DNA of 64,000 nucleotides from Halosolutus halophilus (GTDB lineage Archaea > Halobacteriota > Halobacteria > Halobacteriales > Natrialbaceae), in contig NZ_CP094974.1 of NCBI RefSeq assembly GCF_022869805.1, positions 1,364,001 to 1,428,000 on the forward strand. The letters are read 5' to 3'. Numbering within the stretch: position 1 is the stretch's first letter; each line of letters starts with the position of its first letter. The translations under genes and the position numbers were made by a program. The notes under the pieces were generated by a model, which saw nothing but the letters and a program-made list of their open reading frames with translations, had not been told where the DNA came from and searched no databases. Below are positions 44,142 to 52,957 of the stretch, in pieces.

Positions 44142-45183
44142 ACGTATAGGACAGTTCGAGATCGCGAGTGCGATCGAGCAAGTCCTCGTCGTAGTAGTCT
44201 TCGGTCTGTTCGGGTCGAGTCTCGTCGATCGCGCGGACCTGCTGGACCGTGTTGCGGAAGACCTTGAACGTGGCCTCGTCGACCATCTGGCCGTCGAGGG
44301 TGACCGCGCCGGTACCCTCCGCCTTGGCCTCGTTGAACCGTTCGATCTTGCCCACGTCACGTTCGAGTTCCTCGTGGCTCGGCATGTGGATCGTGTTAGC
44401 CTGGATCGTCTGCTTGGGGTACAGCGACCAGGAGCCGTCGAGTCCGAGGTGAGCCTCGTGTTCGACCTGATCCGCGTAGGCGTCGGCGTTGTAGTAGGTC
44501 AGGCCGGCGCGCTCTTTGAACAGGTCGTCGAACGGACCGCCGATCGCGAGCAGGTCGGCGGCGCTGGCCTCGTTCGAGAGTTCTTCGAGGAGGGCGTCCC
44601 AGCGGGGGCGACCGTCGCCGAGGTCGCGCGCGCCGAGTTCCGCGGCGTAGTCGACGGGGCCGAAGACGAGCGCGGTGAGCCGTGAGTTCTCGCCGAATTT
44701 CGAGATTTCGCGGAGGTCCGATCGAGCGCGGCCGGTCTCGACGATGATCGAGAGGCGGATCGAGCCGTCGGCGTAGCCGTGTTCGGCCTCGGCCTCGGCG
44801 ACCGCTTCGGCGGCGCGTTTCACGTCCTCGACGCGGCCGACCTTCGGGACGACGACGCCCTCGATGTCGTCGCCGATCTCGGCGACGAGCCGGTCGATCT
44901 GTTCGCGGCCGCGATCGCGGAAGGAGTCGTCCTCGTAGCTCCACTCGACACGAGGCCAGATCTCGCCGGGGAACTCGTACTCGGGAACGAGGTCGATCGT
45001 GTTCTCCAGGCCCTCGGCCTTCATGTTCGGGGCGGTGCCGTCCTCCATGTCGGGGACGAGCCAGTCGGGTGCCTGGAACCCCTCGGCCTCGAGGCCGGAG
45101 CGGAGGTACTTCGCCGAGTCGTCTTTCGGAACGGCGGCCGGTGCGGTCTGGAAGGTTCGGCAGAGTCGGATGTCTTCGGTCAT
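44140..45183 (-). CDS. mcl: Beta-methylmalyl-CoA lyase / malyl-CoA lyase (CitE-like)
   Basis: HpcH/HpaI-CitE family enzyme, 347 aa. In the methylaspartate cycle it cleaves beta-methylmalyl-CoA to glyoxylate and propionyl-CoA. The barrel has DWLVPDMEDGTAPNMKAEG (Mg2+-binding acid), DIEGVVVPKVGRVEDV, IRLSIIVETGRARSD (Glu for metal), TALVFGPVDYAAELG and GLDGSWSLYPKQTIQANT, all in family order. It is the last of the cluster glmS-glmE-mal-mch-mcl. The stop codon coincides with the right end of an IS element, so the native C-terminus could have been altered. A malyl-CoA thioesterase relative exists, so the exact reaction is inferred from context. Confidence 0.85.
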   Translation of the reverse strand: MTEDIRLCRTFQTAPAAVPKDDSAKYLRSGLEAEGFQAPDWLVPDMEDGTAPNMKAEGLENTIDLVPEYEFPGEIWPRVEWSYEDDSFRDRGREQIDRLVAEIGDDIEGVVVPKVGRVEDVKRAAEAVAEAEAEHGYADGSIRLSIIVETGRARSDLREISKFGENSRLTALVFGPVDYAAELGARDLGDGRPRWDALLEELSNEASAADLLAIGGPFDDLFKERAGLTYYNADAYADQVEHEAHLGLDGSWSLYPKQTIQANTIHMPSHEELERDVGKIERFNEAKAEGTGAVTLDGQMVDEATFKVFRNTVQQVRAIDETRPEQTEDYYDEDLLDRTRDLELSYT

Positions 45184-45238
45184 GTCTGGAGTGTCTGGAT
45201 CGGTAGTTGTCGACAGTCGTTCATAACGTTCGATAGTG

Positions 45239-46303
45239 TTAGTTAGAACGCTTTCGAATCTCCGCGGTTCGCGTGCCCGAATAGACGGGTTCGTCGTCCT
45301 GGTTGAACGCGATGTGCTCGAACCTGACGGTGCCCGCCTGGTCGCTCTCGGCGTCTTCTTCGGCGGAGAGGACGCGCGTGAACGCGTAGACGGTGTCGCC
45401 GACGGCGACGAACGTGTGGAACGACTCGTCGTCGAAGCCGACCTCGCGCCACGTCCGCTCGTCCGATCGGGCGTGGCCGAGCGCGGTCGATCGGGTGACG
45501 TCGCCGTAGGTGACGATGTCGCCCGACGGCGAGTCGGCCATCACGTCGACGTTGTGGTGCTGTTTGGCCGTGTTGAGCGTCGCCAGCGGCAGGGAGGCGA
45601 CGGTCACGTCGTCCTGGGTGCGGCCGCGCTCGTGACGGTAGGCGACGGCGGCGTCGCGATCCGCCGCCTGGTCGAGCGCGTCGACGAAATCCTCGAAGTA
45701 GCCGCCGTTGGGGGTGACGAACTCGTCGGGGAGGTTTGGACCGTCACCGTCCCCTTCGGCAGCCGTCGCGCCGCTGCCGTCCGTCGCGACCGGTTCGCGA
45801 CGCGGGATCATGTTGGTGCGCTCGTAGGAACAGAGTACCTCGCCGGTCTCGGCGTCCGTCCCGCGGGTGCGCCAGGAGACGATGCCGTACTCCGGCCGGG
45901 AACTCGAGGTGGCCGTGTCGACGACCTCGCTCTCGACGTGGAGTTCGGTGCCCGCGTAGACCGGCGTCCCGGGGAACCGGACGCCGGTGCGGCCGAGGAA
46001 GTAACCCCCCTTCTCGCTTAAGTCCTCGACGGTGATGCCCAGCGTCGCGGCGGTGAGGTAGTCGGGGTGGATCGGCGGTTCTTCGAAGCCGCGGTCCTCG
46101 GCGGCGTCGGTGCGCCAGTAGGCGGGGTCGTGGTTCAGGGTCTGGCTCATCCACGACTCGTTACCCCAGCGGGTGAGCGTGAGGCCGGGGTCGTGTTCGA
46201 TGAGGTCGCCCTCTTCGAAGTCCTCGAAGCAGTTACCCTTCTCCTTCGTCTCGACCTGTTCGAGCGCCTGTGCGAACGTGTCGGGATCTGTCCAATCAGT
46301 CAT
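45239..46303 (-). CDS. mch: Mesaconyl-CoA hydratase (MaoC-like)
   Basis: Double-hotdog MaoC-type hydratase, 354 aa, converting mesaconyl-C1-CoA to beta-methylmalyl-CoA. The first hotdog domain has NCFEDFEEGDLIEHDPGLTL and DPAYWRTDAAEDR; the hydratase motif region is YLTAATLGITVEDLSEKGG. The second half repeats the fold after an acidic Gly/Asp linker near residues 190-205 (GSGATAAEGDGDGP). Length and layout match haloarchaeal Mch. It overlaps the mal stop by 8 bp and lies 55 bp before mcl, so it is in the same operon. Confidence 0.88.
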   Translation of the reverse strand: MTDWTDPDTFAQALEQVETKEKGNCFEDFEEGDLIEHDPGLTLTRWGNESWMSQTLNHDPAYWRTDAAEDRGFEEPPIHPDYLTAATLGITVEDLSEKGGYFLGRTGVRFPGTPVYAGTELHVESEVVDTATSSSRPEYGIVSWRTRGTDAETGEVLCSYERTNMIPRREPVATDGSGATAAEGDGDGPNLPDEFVTPNGGYFEDFVDALDQAADRDAAVAYRHERGRTQDDVTVASLPLATLNTAKQHHNVDVMADSPSGDIVTYGDVTRSTALGHARSDERTWREVGFDDESFHTFVAVGDTVYAFTRVLSAEEDAESDQAGTVRFEHIAFNQDDEPVYSGTRTAEIRKRSN

Positions 46304-47624
46304 CTGCGGTAATTTCGTCGGTCTCGGTCGTCTGTTCCCGCTCGCGGCGGGCGATCGTCCGTCGCATCTCGTTTTCGACGATCATGTAGCCCTCGTCGAA
46401 GCCCATGCCGGGCTTTGCGAGCACCTGCGCGGCGTCCGTCGCGAGCGCGACGTGGGCGCAGGCGCGTGCGGAGGTTTCCGTCTCGTTGCAGGTGCCGCCG
46501 AGGTAGGCCCGGGTGTCGGTCCCCTCGCAGTAGCGGACGGCCTGTCCGCTACGGTGGATGCCGCCCAGATCGGGCGTCTTGACCTGCACGAGGTCGGCCG
46601 CGCCAGCGTCGACGAACGCCTGCACGTCCTCGAAGGTGTTACACCACTCGTCGGCGACGATGTCGACGCCGACGCCCGCCTCGGCGAGTCCCTCGCGGAG
46701 TTCGACCATCGCATCGACCTGGTCGTCGCGGTTGCCGACGTCCATCGGCCCCTCGATCTGGATCGGATACGGGGCGGCCGCCGCCTCCAGCGCGGCAAAG
46801 TAGTCGACGACCTCGTCGCGATCGTACGGTGCGCCGAAGATCTCGCCGACCATCCCGTAGACGTCGATGTGGAATCGCGGCTCGTACCCCTCGGGACCGA
46901 GTTCCCGGGAGCGGTCGACTAGCCACTCCACGTACTCCAGCAGGGTCTCGCCGTTCTCGCCGATCTTCTCGACGCTGTTGATCAGCGCGTGGGGCAGGAC
47001 GGGCACGCCCTTGACGAACATCTTCTCGGCGTTGGTGTACCGATCGTCGCCGGACTGGCCGAAGACCGGCACCGGTTCCGTCGCGGGGTCGGTTCCGAGC
47101 GCGTCGACCACGACGTCCGTGCGCGTGGTGTTCTGGGCTTCCGCGGCCGCGGCCAGCAACGCCTGCGAGACGCCGTACCGGATCGCGGTGTGGAGTCGAT
47201 CACCAGCACCAGAAGCATCCGCTTCTGGTTGACTCGAGGAAACTTCGCTTCCTCGAACGTCGACCTCGAGGTCCTCGAGCAGTTCGGCGTTCTCGAGAAA
47301 CTCGGTCGCGTCGCGACCGACGAGTGCCTCGGCGACCGGCCCCTCGACGACGGGTTCGTACTCCTCGGCCTGGAAGAGCGGGTCGCGCCCGCCGGCACCG
47401 GAGTACTGGACCGCCGCGCAGTCGCCCCGCGCCACGGTGCCGTCGGCGAGTTCGACGTCCACGATGAGCGTCTCGCCGGCCTGGCGTATTTCGTCGAAGC
47501 CGTCGGTGACGGGATCGCCCTCGTAGGTGAACCCGTCCTGCTCGGCTCCCCGCTTGATCGCGCGCTGGTCGTCGAAGAAGAACCCGGAGTAGCCGGGCGT
47601 CGCGTGAACTGAGTCGATCTTCAT
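46296..47624 (-). CDS. mal: Methylaspartate ammonia-lyase
   Basis: Enolase-superfamily lyase of 442 aa that removes ammonia from L-threo-3-methylaspartate to give mesaconate. N-terminal capping domain (TPGYSGFFFDDQRAIKRG), then a TIM barrel with the general base/acid region VQVKTPDLGGIHRSGQAV holding the catalytic Lys, and the metal-binding acids in FHIDVYGMVGEIFG, IQIEGPMDVGNRDDQ and IVADEWCNTFEDVQ. Family-typical length. It shares its start A with the glmE stop (TAATG) and overlaps mch, so the operon is tight. Confidence 0.93.
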   Translation of the reverse strand: MKIDSVHATPGYSGFFFDDQRAIKRGAEQDGFTYEGDPVTDGFDEIRQAGETLIVDVELADGTVARGDCAAVQYSGAGGRDPLFQAEEYEPVVEGPVAEALVGRDATEFLENAELLEDLEVDVRGSEVSSSQPEADASGAGDRLHTAIRYGVSQALLAAAAEAQNTTRTDVVVDALGTDPATEPVPVFGQSGDDRYTNAEKMFVKGVPVLPHALINSVEKIGENGETLLEYVEWLVDRSRELGPEGYEPRFHIDVYGMVGEIFGAPYDRDEVVDYFAALEAAAAPYPIQIEGPMDVGNRDDQVDAMVELREGLAEAGVGVDIVADEWCNTFEDVQAFVDAGAADLVQVKTPDLGGIHRSGQAVRYCEGTDTRAYLGGTCNETETSARACAHVALATDAAQVLAKPGMGFDEGYMIVENEMRRTIARREREQTTETDEITADD

Positions 47625-49057
47625 TAGACGTCACCCTGTGGTCGACCGATGAGTTTTCCGTCGCTGATCGCGTCGACGTCGTCAGCCACCATCCGGAACG
47701 ACTGTTCGCGGCCCTCCGTGTCCGCACGCCGGGAGAGGCGCGCCTTGTGGATCTCCTTGATGTCGTCGTCCATCTCGAGGTCGGCCCACTCGAAGATGCG
47801 GACGCGACCGTCGTCGTCGCGGGCCGGCAGGACGGCCCCCTTCGCGCTGTCGCTGGGGGCGAAGGGCACGTCGAGCGCGCCCGAGTCGAACGCCTCGATC
47901 GTCCCCCGGACGACGTCGCCGTCGCCGTGCTCGAAGATGGTGTCCATCAGACACCGCGTCTCGCGCTCGATGAGGTCCTGTTCCTCCGCGATGCCGTCGA
48001 TGTCGATCTCCTGCTCGATCGCCATGTCGATGACCTGCCGCGTCGTGCGCAGGCCGGCGGCGTTGGCCTCCTTGGTCGGCACTCCCTGGAACTCCTGTGG
48101 CGATTTGGTGATGACCTTGTCCGGTCGGGCGATCGCGGCGGTCATGCCGCCGAGGCTGATGACGCCGTTGGCGCGGGCCTCGTCCGGCGGGAAGCCCCCC
48201 ATCCACTCGTGGAAGACGGTCGTGACGACGACCTCGTCGGGGAGGTACTCGGTGCCCAGTTTCTTCAGGGCGTTCAGCGCGGCGACGTCCTGGACGACGT
48301 TGCCGACCTGCCCGTACCCGAGCGTGATCGATCGCACGCCCTGGGTCGCAGCGAGCTGGCCCTCGACGATCATGATCGCGATCGCGATCGAGGGCGGGAC
48401 GAGCGTCCCGGTCAGCGGGCCGAACGGCTCGCGGTTGATCCGCACGCCGCGTTCGGTGTACGCCCCCGCGAGCCGATCGACGAACTGCCACTTTTCGATC
48501 GTCTCCTCGAGCCCGTGGCGCTTCGTGTAGGGAATGTTGTAGGAGATCGGCCCGCCCTCGAAGCTCTGGAAGCCGCCGGCGAACGTGATCGCCGCGAGCA
48601 GTCGAGCGTCCGGCGTCCCGTGTCGAACCTCGATCGGAGCGTCGATCGCGTCGATCAGTTCTCGACAGCCGTCGACGCCGTGGTTGACGGCGGGGAAGCC
48701 GTTCAGCGTATCCTCGCCCGTCTCGCGGGCCTTCTCGAGGCCCGCCTGGGCTTTCCCGTACTCGTTGTCACGCGTGTAGGAGTCGATCGTGGTCGGCAGG
48801 AGATCCGCCTGTCCCTCCCGGTGGAGGTACTCGAGGAGTTCGACCTGGTCGTCGAGCCGGGGAACGCCGGCCCGGGGCTGCAGGAGCGGCTTGTCGGCCG
48901 ACTCGAGGACGTCCGCGAATCGCTTGCGGTCGGGCAGCGATTCGTGGTACTCGATCGCCTCCTCGAAGTCGACGTCCGCTCCCGACGGCCAGTTCGATCG
49001 GATCTTCTCGTCGATACGCCGTAGCTCGTCGGATGGAATCCGTTCGTCTCGTATCAT
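47624..49057 (-). CDS. glmE: Glutamate mutase epsilon subunit
   Basis: Large subunit of adenosylcobalamin-dependent glutamate mutase, 477 aa, which rearranges L-glutamate to L-threo-3-methylaspartate. A TIM barrel with the substrate-binding region GGPISYNIPYTKRHGLEE (Arg and Tyr typical), and the QVGNVVQDVAALNALKKLG and FHEWMGGFPPDEARA motifs. Length matches clostridial MutE (about 480). Its start is 1 bp from the stop of glmS, the smaller B12-binding subunit. The heterotetramer epsilon2sigma2 is expected. Confidence 0.94.
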   Translation of the reverse strand: MIRDERIPSDELRRIDEKIRSNWPSGADVDFEEAIEYHESLPDRKRFADVLESADKPLLQPRAGVPRLDDQVELLEYLHREGQADLLPTTIDSYTRDNEYGKAQAGLEKARETGEDTLNGFPAVNHGVDGCRELIDAIDAPIEVRHGTPDARLLAAITFAGGFQSFEGGPISYNIPYTKRHGLEETIEKWQFVDRLAGAYTERGVRINREPFGPLTGTLVPPSIAIAIMIVEGQLAATQGVRSITLGYGQVGNVVQDVAALNALKKLGTEYLPDEVVVTTVFHEWMGGFPPDEARANGVISLGGMTAAIARPDKVITKSPQEFQGVPTKEANAAGLRTTRQVIDMAIEQEIDIDGIAEEQDLIERETRCLMDTIFEHGDGDVVRGTIEAFDSGALDVPFAPSDSAKGAVLPARDDDGRVRIFEWADLEMDDDIKEIHKARLSRRADTEGREQSFRMVADDVDAISDGKLIGRPQGDV

Positions 49058-49498
49058 TTAGGAGTTGATAGTAGCACGTTCCGACTCCGTCGGACTGATC
49101 TGGAGGTCCTGCCGGAGTGCAGCGATCGCGTCCTCCGGATCGGTCTCGGAGTCGAAGACGCGGTCGAATCCGAGTTCGCGGAAGGTCCGTCGGGTCTGTT
49201 CGAAGTCGTCCTGACCGACGGCGAGGTTGCCGCCGATGAACGTGACCGCGTCGACGCCGTGATCCTCGAGAACCTCGTGGAATCCCTGACAGTCCTGCTC
49301 GGCGTGGCCGTACAGCGACGAGACGAGTACGGCCTCGGCGTCGTGTGCTACCGCTGCCTCGGCGAACTCTTCCTGGGAGGTCTGGACGCCGAGGTTGACG
49401 ACGTCGAAGCCGGCTGCGCTGAAGGCCTGCTCTAGGATTGTGATTCCAACGACGTGGGCGTCGGAGCCGATCACGCCGAGGACGACCGTTTGGGACAT
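49058..49498 (-). CDS. glmS: Glutamate mutase sigma (cobalamin-binding) subunit
   Basis: Small subunit of glutamate mutase, 146 aa, that binds adenosylcobalamin base-off/His-on. The DxHxxG motif is DAHVVG (residues about 13-18) with the axial His, followed by VSSLYGHAEQD and the GGNL motif. Length normal for the family (about 137-150). First gene of the methylaspartate operon; the minus-strand TATA at about 49525-49532 predicts a short leader. Divergent from mct. Confidence 0.94.
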   Translation of the reverse strand: MSQTVVLGVIGSDAHVVGITILEQAFSAAGFDVVNLGVQTSQEEFAEAAVAHDAEAVLVSSLYGHAEQDCQGFHEVLEDHGVDAVTFIGGNLAVGQDDFEQTRRTFRELGFDRVFDSETDPEDAIAALRQDLQISPTESERATINS

Positions 49499-49524
49499 CG
49501 TACCCGTACCGATGAGTGACCACC

Positions 49525-49532
49525 GTATAAAC
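49525..49532 (-). promoter_or_regulatory. TATA box of the glmS operon
   Basis: Read on the minus strand the sequence is GGTTTATACG, centred about 30 bp before the ATG at 49498. In the 153-bp divergent region mct lies on the other side; the mct TATA may be the CATTATC at about 49603-49609. Confidence 0.55.
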
Positions 49533-49651
49533 CTAATGATCTTCCATGATAATACTCCTTAAACATCCTAACACCGTCTCTATGGCACGAGGTCACAAAC
49601 TACATTATCGATGGTAAAGGTTTTGGGACCGCTGCGAAAAGTGGGCGGTAC

Positions 49652-50830
49652 ATGGGAGCACTGTCGAACCTTCGCGTGCTGGACCTGACCCAGGTCCTCG
49701 CCGGGCCGTACTGTACGATGTTACTCGCGGACATGGGCGCGGACGTCGTGAAGATCGAACGTCCGGGCGGCGACCTGATTCGATCGAACCCCCCGTTCGT
49801 CGACGACCCAGACGAGGAAGCCTACGGCGGGTACTTCCAGAGCGTCAACCGCGGCAAGCGAAGTATCGAACTGGACTTCGGCGACGAGTCGGACCGGGAG
49901 GACTTCCTCTCGCTCGTCGAAGAGGCGGACGTCGTCGTCGAGAACTACCGCTCGGGGACGATGGAGAAGTACGACCTCGGCTACGAGACGCTGAAGGAGT
50001 ACAACCCGCAACTGATCTACTCCTCGATCCGCGGCTTCGGCGACCCGCGCACGGGCGAGACGCACCGGCAGGGTCAGCCGTCGTTCGACCTCATCGCGCA
50101 GGCGCTGGGCGGCGTAATGGAGATCACCGGACAGGAGGACGGCCCGCCGACGAAGGTCGGTCCCGGCATCGGCGACCTCTTCACCGCGACGCTGAACTGC
50201 ATCGGCATCCTCGCGGCGGTCAATCACCGTGCACAGACCGGTGACGGCCAGTACGTCGACACGGGGATGTACGATTCGATGATCAGCATGACCGAGCGGG
50301 CGATCTACCAGCAGTCCTACACCGGCGAGCCGCCGACCCGCCGCGGCAACTCCCACCCGACGCTGTTCCCCTACGACGCCTTCGAGACCGCCGACGGTCA
50401 CGCCGTCATCGCCGCGTTCGGAAACAACCACTGGCAGGAGGTCTGCGAGGCGATGGATCGGCCGGAGCTCGCGGCGGAGTATTCCGACCCGGCGTCGCGG
50501 CTCAAGAACCGCGACCGACTGCGCGAGGAGATCGCCGCGTGGGCCGCCGAACTGGAGAACGACGACCTCGTCGACACCCTCGAGGGCCGCGTGCCGGTCG
50601 CACCCGTTCAGAACACCGAGGACATCTTCGAGGACCCGCACGTCCACGATCGGGACATGCTCGTGCCGGTCGAACAGCCCGGCGCCGACGCGGAGGTCGA
50701 AATCGCGGGCACGCCGATAAAGATGACCGAAACCAATCCCGAGCCCCGCGGCCGGGCCCCGCTGCTCGACGAGCACCGCGAGGAGATCCTCGGCGAGGCA
50801 GCCGACGCGGAGACGACGGCTGACGACTGA
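49652..50830 (+). CDS. mct: Succinyl-CoA:mesaconate CoA-transferase (CaiB/BaiF family)
   Basis: Class III CoA-transferase of 392 aa that moves CoA from succinyl-CoA to mesaconate. Family motifs: LDLTQVLAGPYCTMLLADMG at the N-terminus, VVKIERPGGDLIRSN, NRGKRSIELDFGDE, and the catalytic Asp region RQGQPSFDLIAQALGG. Length is normal (about 390-400). Lies divergent to glmS with a 153-bp spacer, next to the other methylaspartate-cycle genes. Another acyl-CoA transfer is possible by family alone; the context supports Mct. Confidence 0.88.
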   Translation: MGALSNLRVLDLTQVLAGPYCTMLLADMGADVVKIERPGGDLIRSNPPFVDDPDEEAYGGYFQSVNRGKRSIELDFGDESDREDFLSLVEEADVVVENYRSGTMEKYDLGYETLKEYNPQLIYSSIRGFGDPRTGETHRQGQPSFDLIAQALGGVMEITGQEDGPPTKVGPGIGDLFTATLNCIGILAAVNHRAQTGDGQYVDTGMYDSMISMTERAIYQQSYTGEPPTRRGNSHPTLFPYDAFETADGHAVIAAFGNNHWQEVCEAMDRPELAAEYSDPASRLKNRDRLREEIAAWAAELENDDLVDTLEGRVPVAPVQNTEDIFEDPHVHDRDMLVPVEQPGADAEVEIAGTPIKMTETNPEPRGRAPLLDEHREEILGEAADAETTADD

Positions 50831-50960
50831 AAGGGGGTTCAGGCGTTCGCAGATTTTCAGTCTCCACGGCTACCAGTAGCGTCCTGTGAGGGCACTGTTC
50901 GAGCAGTACCGTTGCGGAACGTCAGCGGGCAACGGACGGGCGATCGTGGAGCCGAACTGA

Positions 50961-51098
50961 TCAAGTTTGCCAGGCGATTTCGATCGGCATATCGGAGCGA
51001 ATCCAGGCGTCTTCGTTCTCCGTGTCGTAGATACGAACGGATCCGTCATCCAGACTGTCTGCAGCGTACTGTCCCGTCGGTGCGTCAGCGTCGTGCAT
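50961..51098 (-). CDS. DUF7331-like small protein, 45 aa
   Basis: Acidic peptide starting MHDADAPTGQYAADSLDDGS and ending IEIAWQT, with the core SVRIYDTENEDAWIRSD typical of a small haloarchaeal family. A TATA (TATATCC, minus strand, about 51128-51135) lies 30-36 bp before the ATG, and the palindrome AGAACTAT...ATAGTTCT spans it. Function unknown. Gene-callers may miss it because of its size. Confidence 0.6.
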   Translation of the reverse strand: MHDADAPTGQYAADSLDDGSVRIYDTENEDAWIRSDMPIEIAWQT

Positions 51099-51112
51099 TG
51101 GTGTGTGCCTGG

Positions 51113-51139
51113 AGAACTATCCACAGGGGATATAGTTCT
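51113..51139. promoter_or_regulatory. Palindrome over the TATA box of the small DUF7331-like gene
   Basis: AGAACTAT and ATAGTTCT are perfect 8-bp arms separated by 11 bp; the TATA box of the minus-strand gene lies inside. A good operator candidate for repression. Confidence 0.5.
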
Positions 51140-51317
51140 TCTGCAAGCGGGGATTACCGATCGAGGGACGATCTGACGGGATCGGGAGTCGAGACGCGAA
51201 AAAATAACAGTTCGGTCTCGAAGCGGCGGCGATCGCAGCCCTGTACGGCGGGCTCCCGGTCAGTCCAGGTCGATCGCAGCGTCAGTTCGCGACCGACGAT
51301 CGCGGGAGCCGACCGTC

Positions 51318-52283
51318 TCACTCGGCGGGTTTCTCTCTGGCGGGGCCGGGCGGATGGTACTCGATGCCGACGTCGTCCGGCGTGATCACGTCCGGCAGCG
51401 CCTCGTCACGTTCCCCGGTGATGACGTCGAGTATCTCGCGAACGTAGGCGTTGAACAGTTCCGGGTGTTCGCTCATCGGGAAGTGACCGATCTCGGCCAT
51501 CTCGATCGCGACTGCACCGTCGCCGACCCCCTCCGCGGTCTGGCGGCCGTCCTCGGGCGTCGTCAGGTAATCGTATTCGCCGTTGACGATGTACAGCGGG
51601 CACTCGTCGGCGTTGACCTGGTCGAGTTTGTCCCGGTAGTCGTGATCGACGGAGTAGTAGTACAGGTCACCTTTGAACACGCCCGTCGCACCCTGTTCGT
51701 AGAGATACATCGTCTCTCGGCGGAACTGTTCGGGGCTCTGGGGTGCCATCAGTCCCCAGCACGCGTAGGCGTTGACCTCCGTCGTGTTGACCTGCGGGTG
51801 ATCGAGCCAGTCGATGTAGAAGCCGGGACTGTGGGCACCGCACTCGAGGCCGATCAGCGCCCGGAACCGATCCGGGTACCAGTCAGCCAGCTCGAGGGTG
51901 ATGTTTCCGCCCATGCTCGATCCCATGTAGATGGGATCCTCGAGATCGAGGGCGTCGGCGATGGCGACCAGCGTCTCGGTGAACTTCTTCGCGGTCATCG
52001 TGTAGTCCTCCGTCCACCACTCCTGGGTCGTCGGCGGAACCGACTTGCCGTGGTAGGGGAGGTCGTGTGCGATGACGCGGAACTCGTCGGTGATATCCTC
52101 GTCGGTCAGCAGGTGCCGCCACTCCTGGCAGTTGTTCCCCGCTGTGTGTTGACAGAGCAGCGGCGTCCCGTCTTCCGGTCCAGCCTCCTCGAAGTAGATT
52201 CGGTGGTCGACGCCTTCGACCTCCGCGTGAACGTACTTGCCGGTGATCGGTTCGACGTCGCCGGGTTGGTAGCTGGTACTCAT
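51318..52283 (-). CDS. Alpha/beta hydrolase
   Basis: Alpha/beta-hydrolase-fold protein of 321 aa. Oxyanion loop region QHTAGNNCQEWRH, then VIAHDLPYHGKS, nucleophile elbow GSSMGGNITLELADWYPDRF (Ser in the motif), acid in IVNGEYDYLTTPED and His in AEIGHFPMSEHPELF. It resembles esterases or C-C bond hydrolases that act on ring-cleavage products, but the substrate is unknown. Its start abuts the stop of the SCP2-like gene, so the two are cotranscribed; the SCP2 protein may deliver a hydrophobic substrate. Confidence 0.87.
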   Translation of the reverse strand: MSTSYQPGDVEPITGKYVHAEVEGVDHRIYFEEAGPEDGTPLLCQHTAGNNCQEWRHLLTDEDITDEFRVIAHDLPYHGKSVPPTTQEWWTEDYTMTAKKFTETLVAIADALDLEDPIYMGSSMGGNITLELADWYPDRFRALIGLECGAHSPGFYIDWLDHPQVNTTEVNAYACWGLMAPQSPEQFRRETMYLYEQGATGVFKGDLYYYSVDHDYRDKLDQVNADECPLYIVNGEYDYLTTPEDGRQTAEGVGDGAVAIEMAEIGHFPMSEHPELFNAYVREILDVITGERDEALPDVITPDDVGIEYHPPGPAREKPAE

Positions 52284-52715
52284 CTAGGTCCCTCCGTCGT
52301 TGTGTGTAACTCGCATCAGGTCGAGCGTCCGCTGGAACGCACGCAGGTTCTGGAAGATTTTCTTGTTGTCGCCGGTCAGTTGCAGGTGGCCGTCCTCGTT
52401 TCGAACGGCGGACCGGTAGTGCGAAGCGATGATCTCGTGGTTGAACGCAGGCGGCGTCTCCTGGACGAACTCCTCCCAGGCCTCGCGATCGCCCTCGACG
52501 CCGAACGACCACCGGTGGTTCATCGTCGGATTCGGCACGATCTCCGAAATCTGCCCGCCGTGCATCTCGATCAGGACCCGTTCGTCGCCGATTTCGACGT
52601 AGAAATTCTCGTCGAACTTGTCGTGGCCCCGGACCTGCATCTCCGGGTCGTCGTTGACTGTTTCCTTGAACGACTCCCACCATTCGTGACTTGCGAATTC
52701 TGTTTCGGTTGCCAT
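52284..52715 (-). CDS. SCP2-like sterol/lipid-binding protein
   Basis: Protein of 143 aa with an SCP2-fold layout: a helical N-terminus (SHEWWESFKETVNDD), sheet strands with DERVLIEMHGGQISEI, and the hydrophobic end HLQLTGDNKKIFQNLRAFQ which forms the ligand cavity. Such proteins bind acyl chains or sterols. Translation is coupled to the alpha/beta hydrolase gene that follows. A TATA-like TTCATTATCC lies about 31 bp before the ATG at 52715. Confidence 0.72.
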   Translation of the reverse strand: MATETEFASHEWWESFKETVNDDPEMQVRGHDKFDENFYVEIGDERVLIEMHGGQISEIVPNPTMNHRWSFGVEGDREAWEEFVQETPPAFNHEIIASHYRSAVRNEDGHLQLTGDNKKIFQNLRAFQRTLDLMRVTHNDGGT

Positions 52716-52957
52716 ATCGCAGGAGGACCTGCACCGATGTGGATAATGAATCTTACACGGTAGCATCCAATACGAAAGTAATTGGAAAGCATACAGGTGG
52801 GTCCCTGGAGACAGGACGAAACCTACGAGTGCGACTCGTCGTCCCGATCTGCGACTCGCAGGAGGACCCGTTTCACACCGGCAGGGCCGATGGCGCGTAG
52901 TGAGTGGTTCGACGACGGAGAGTAACCCTTTTGCGGGACCCCTGCACACGTCTCCGT

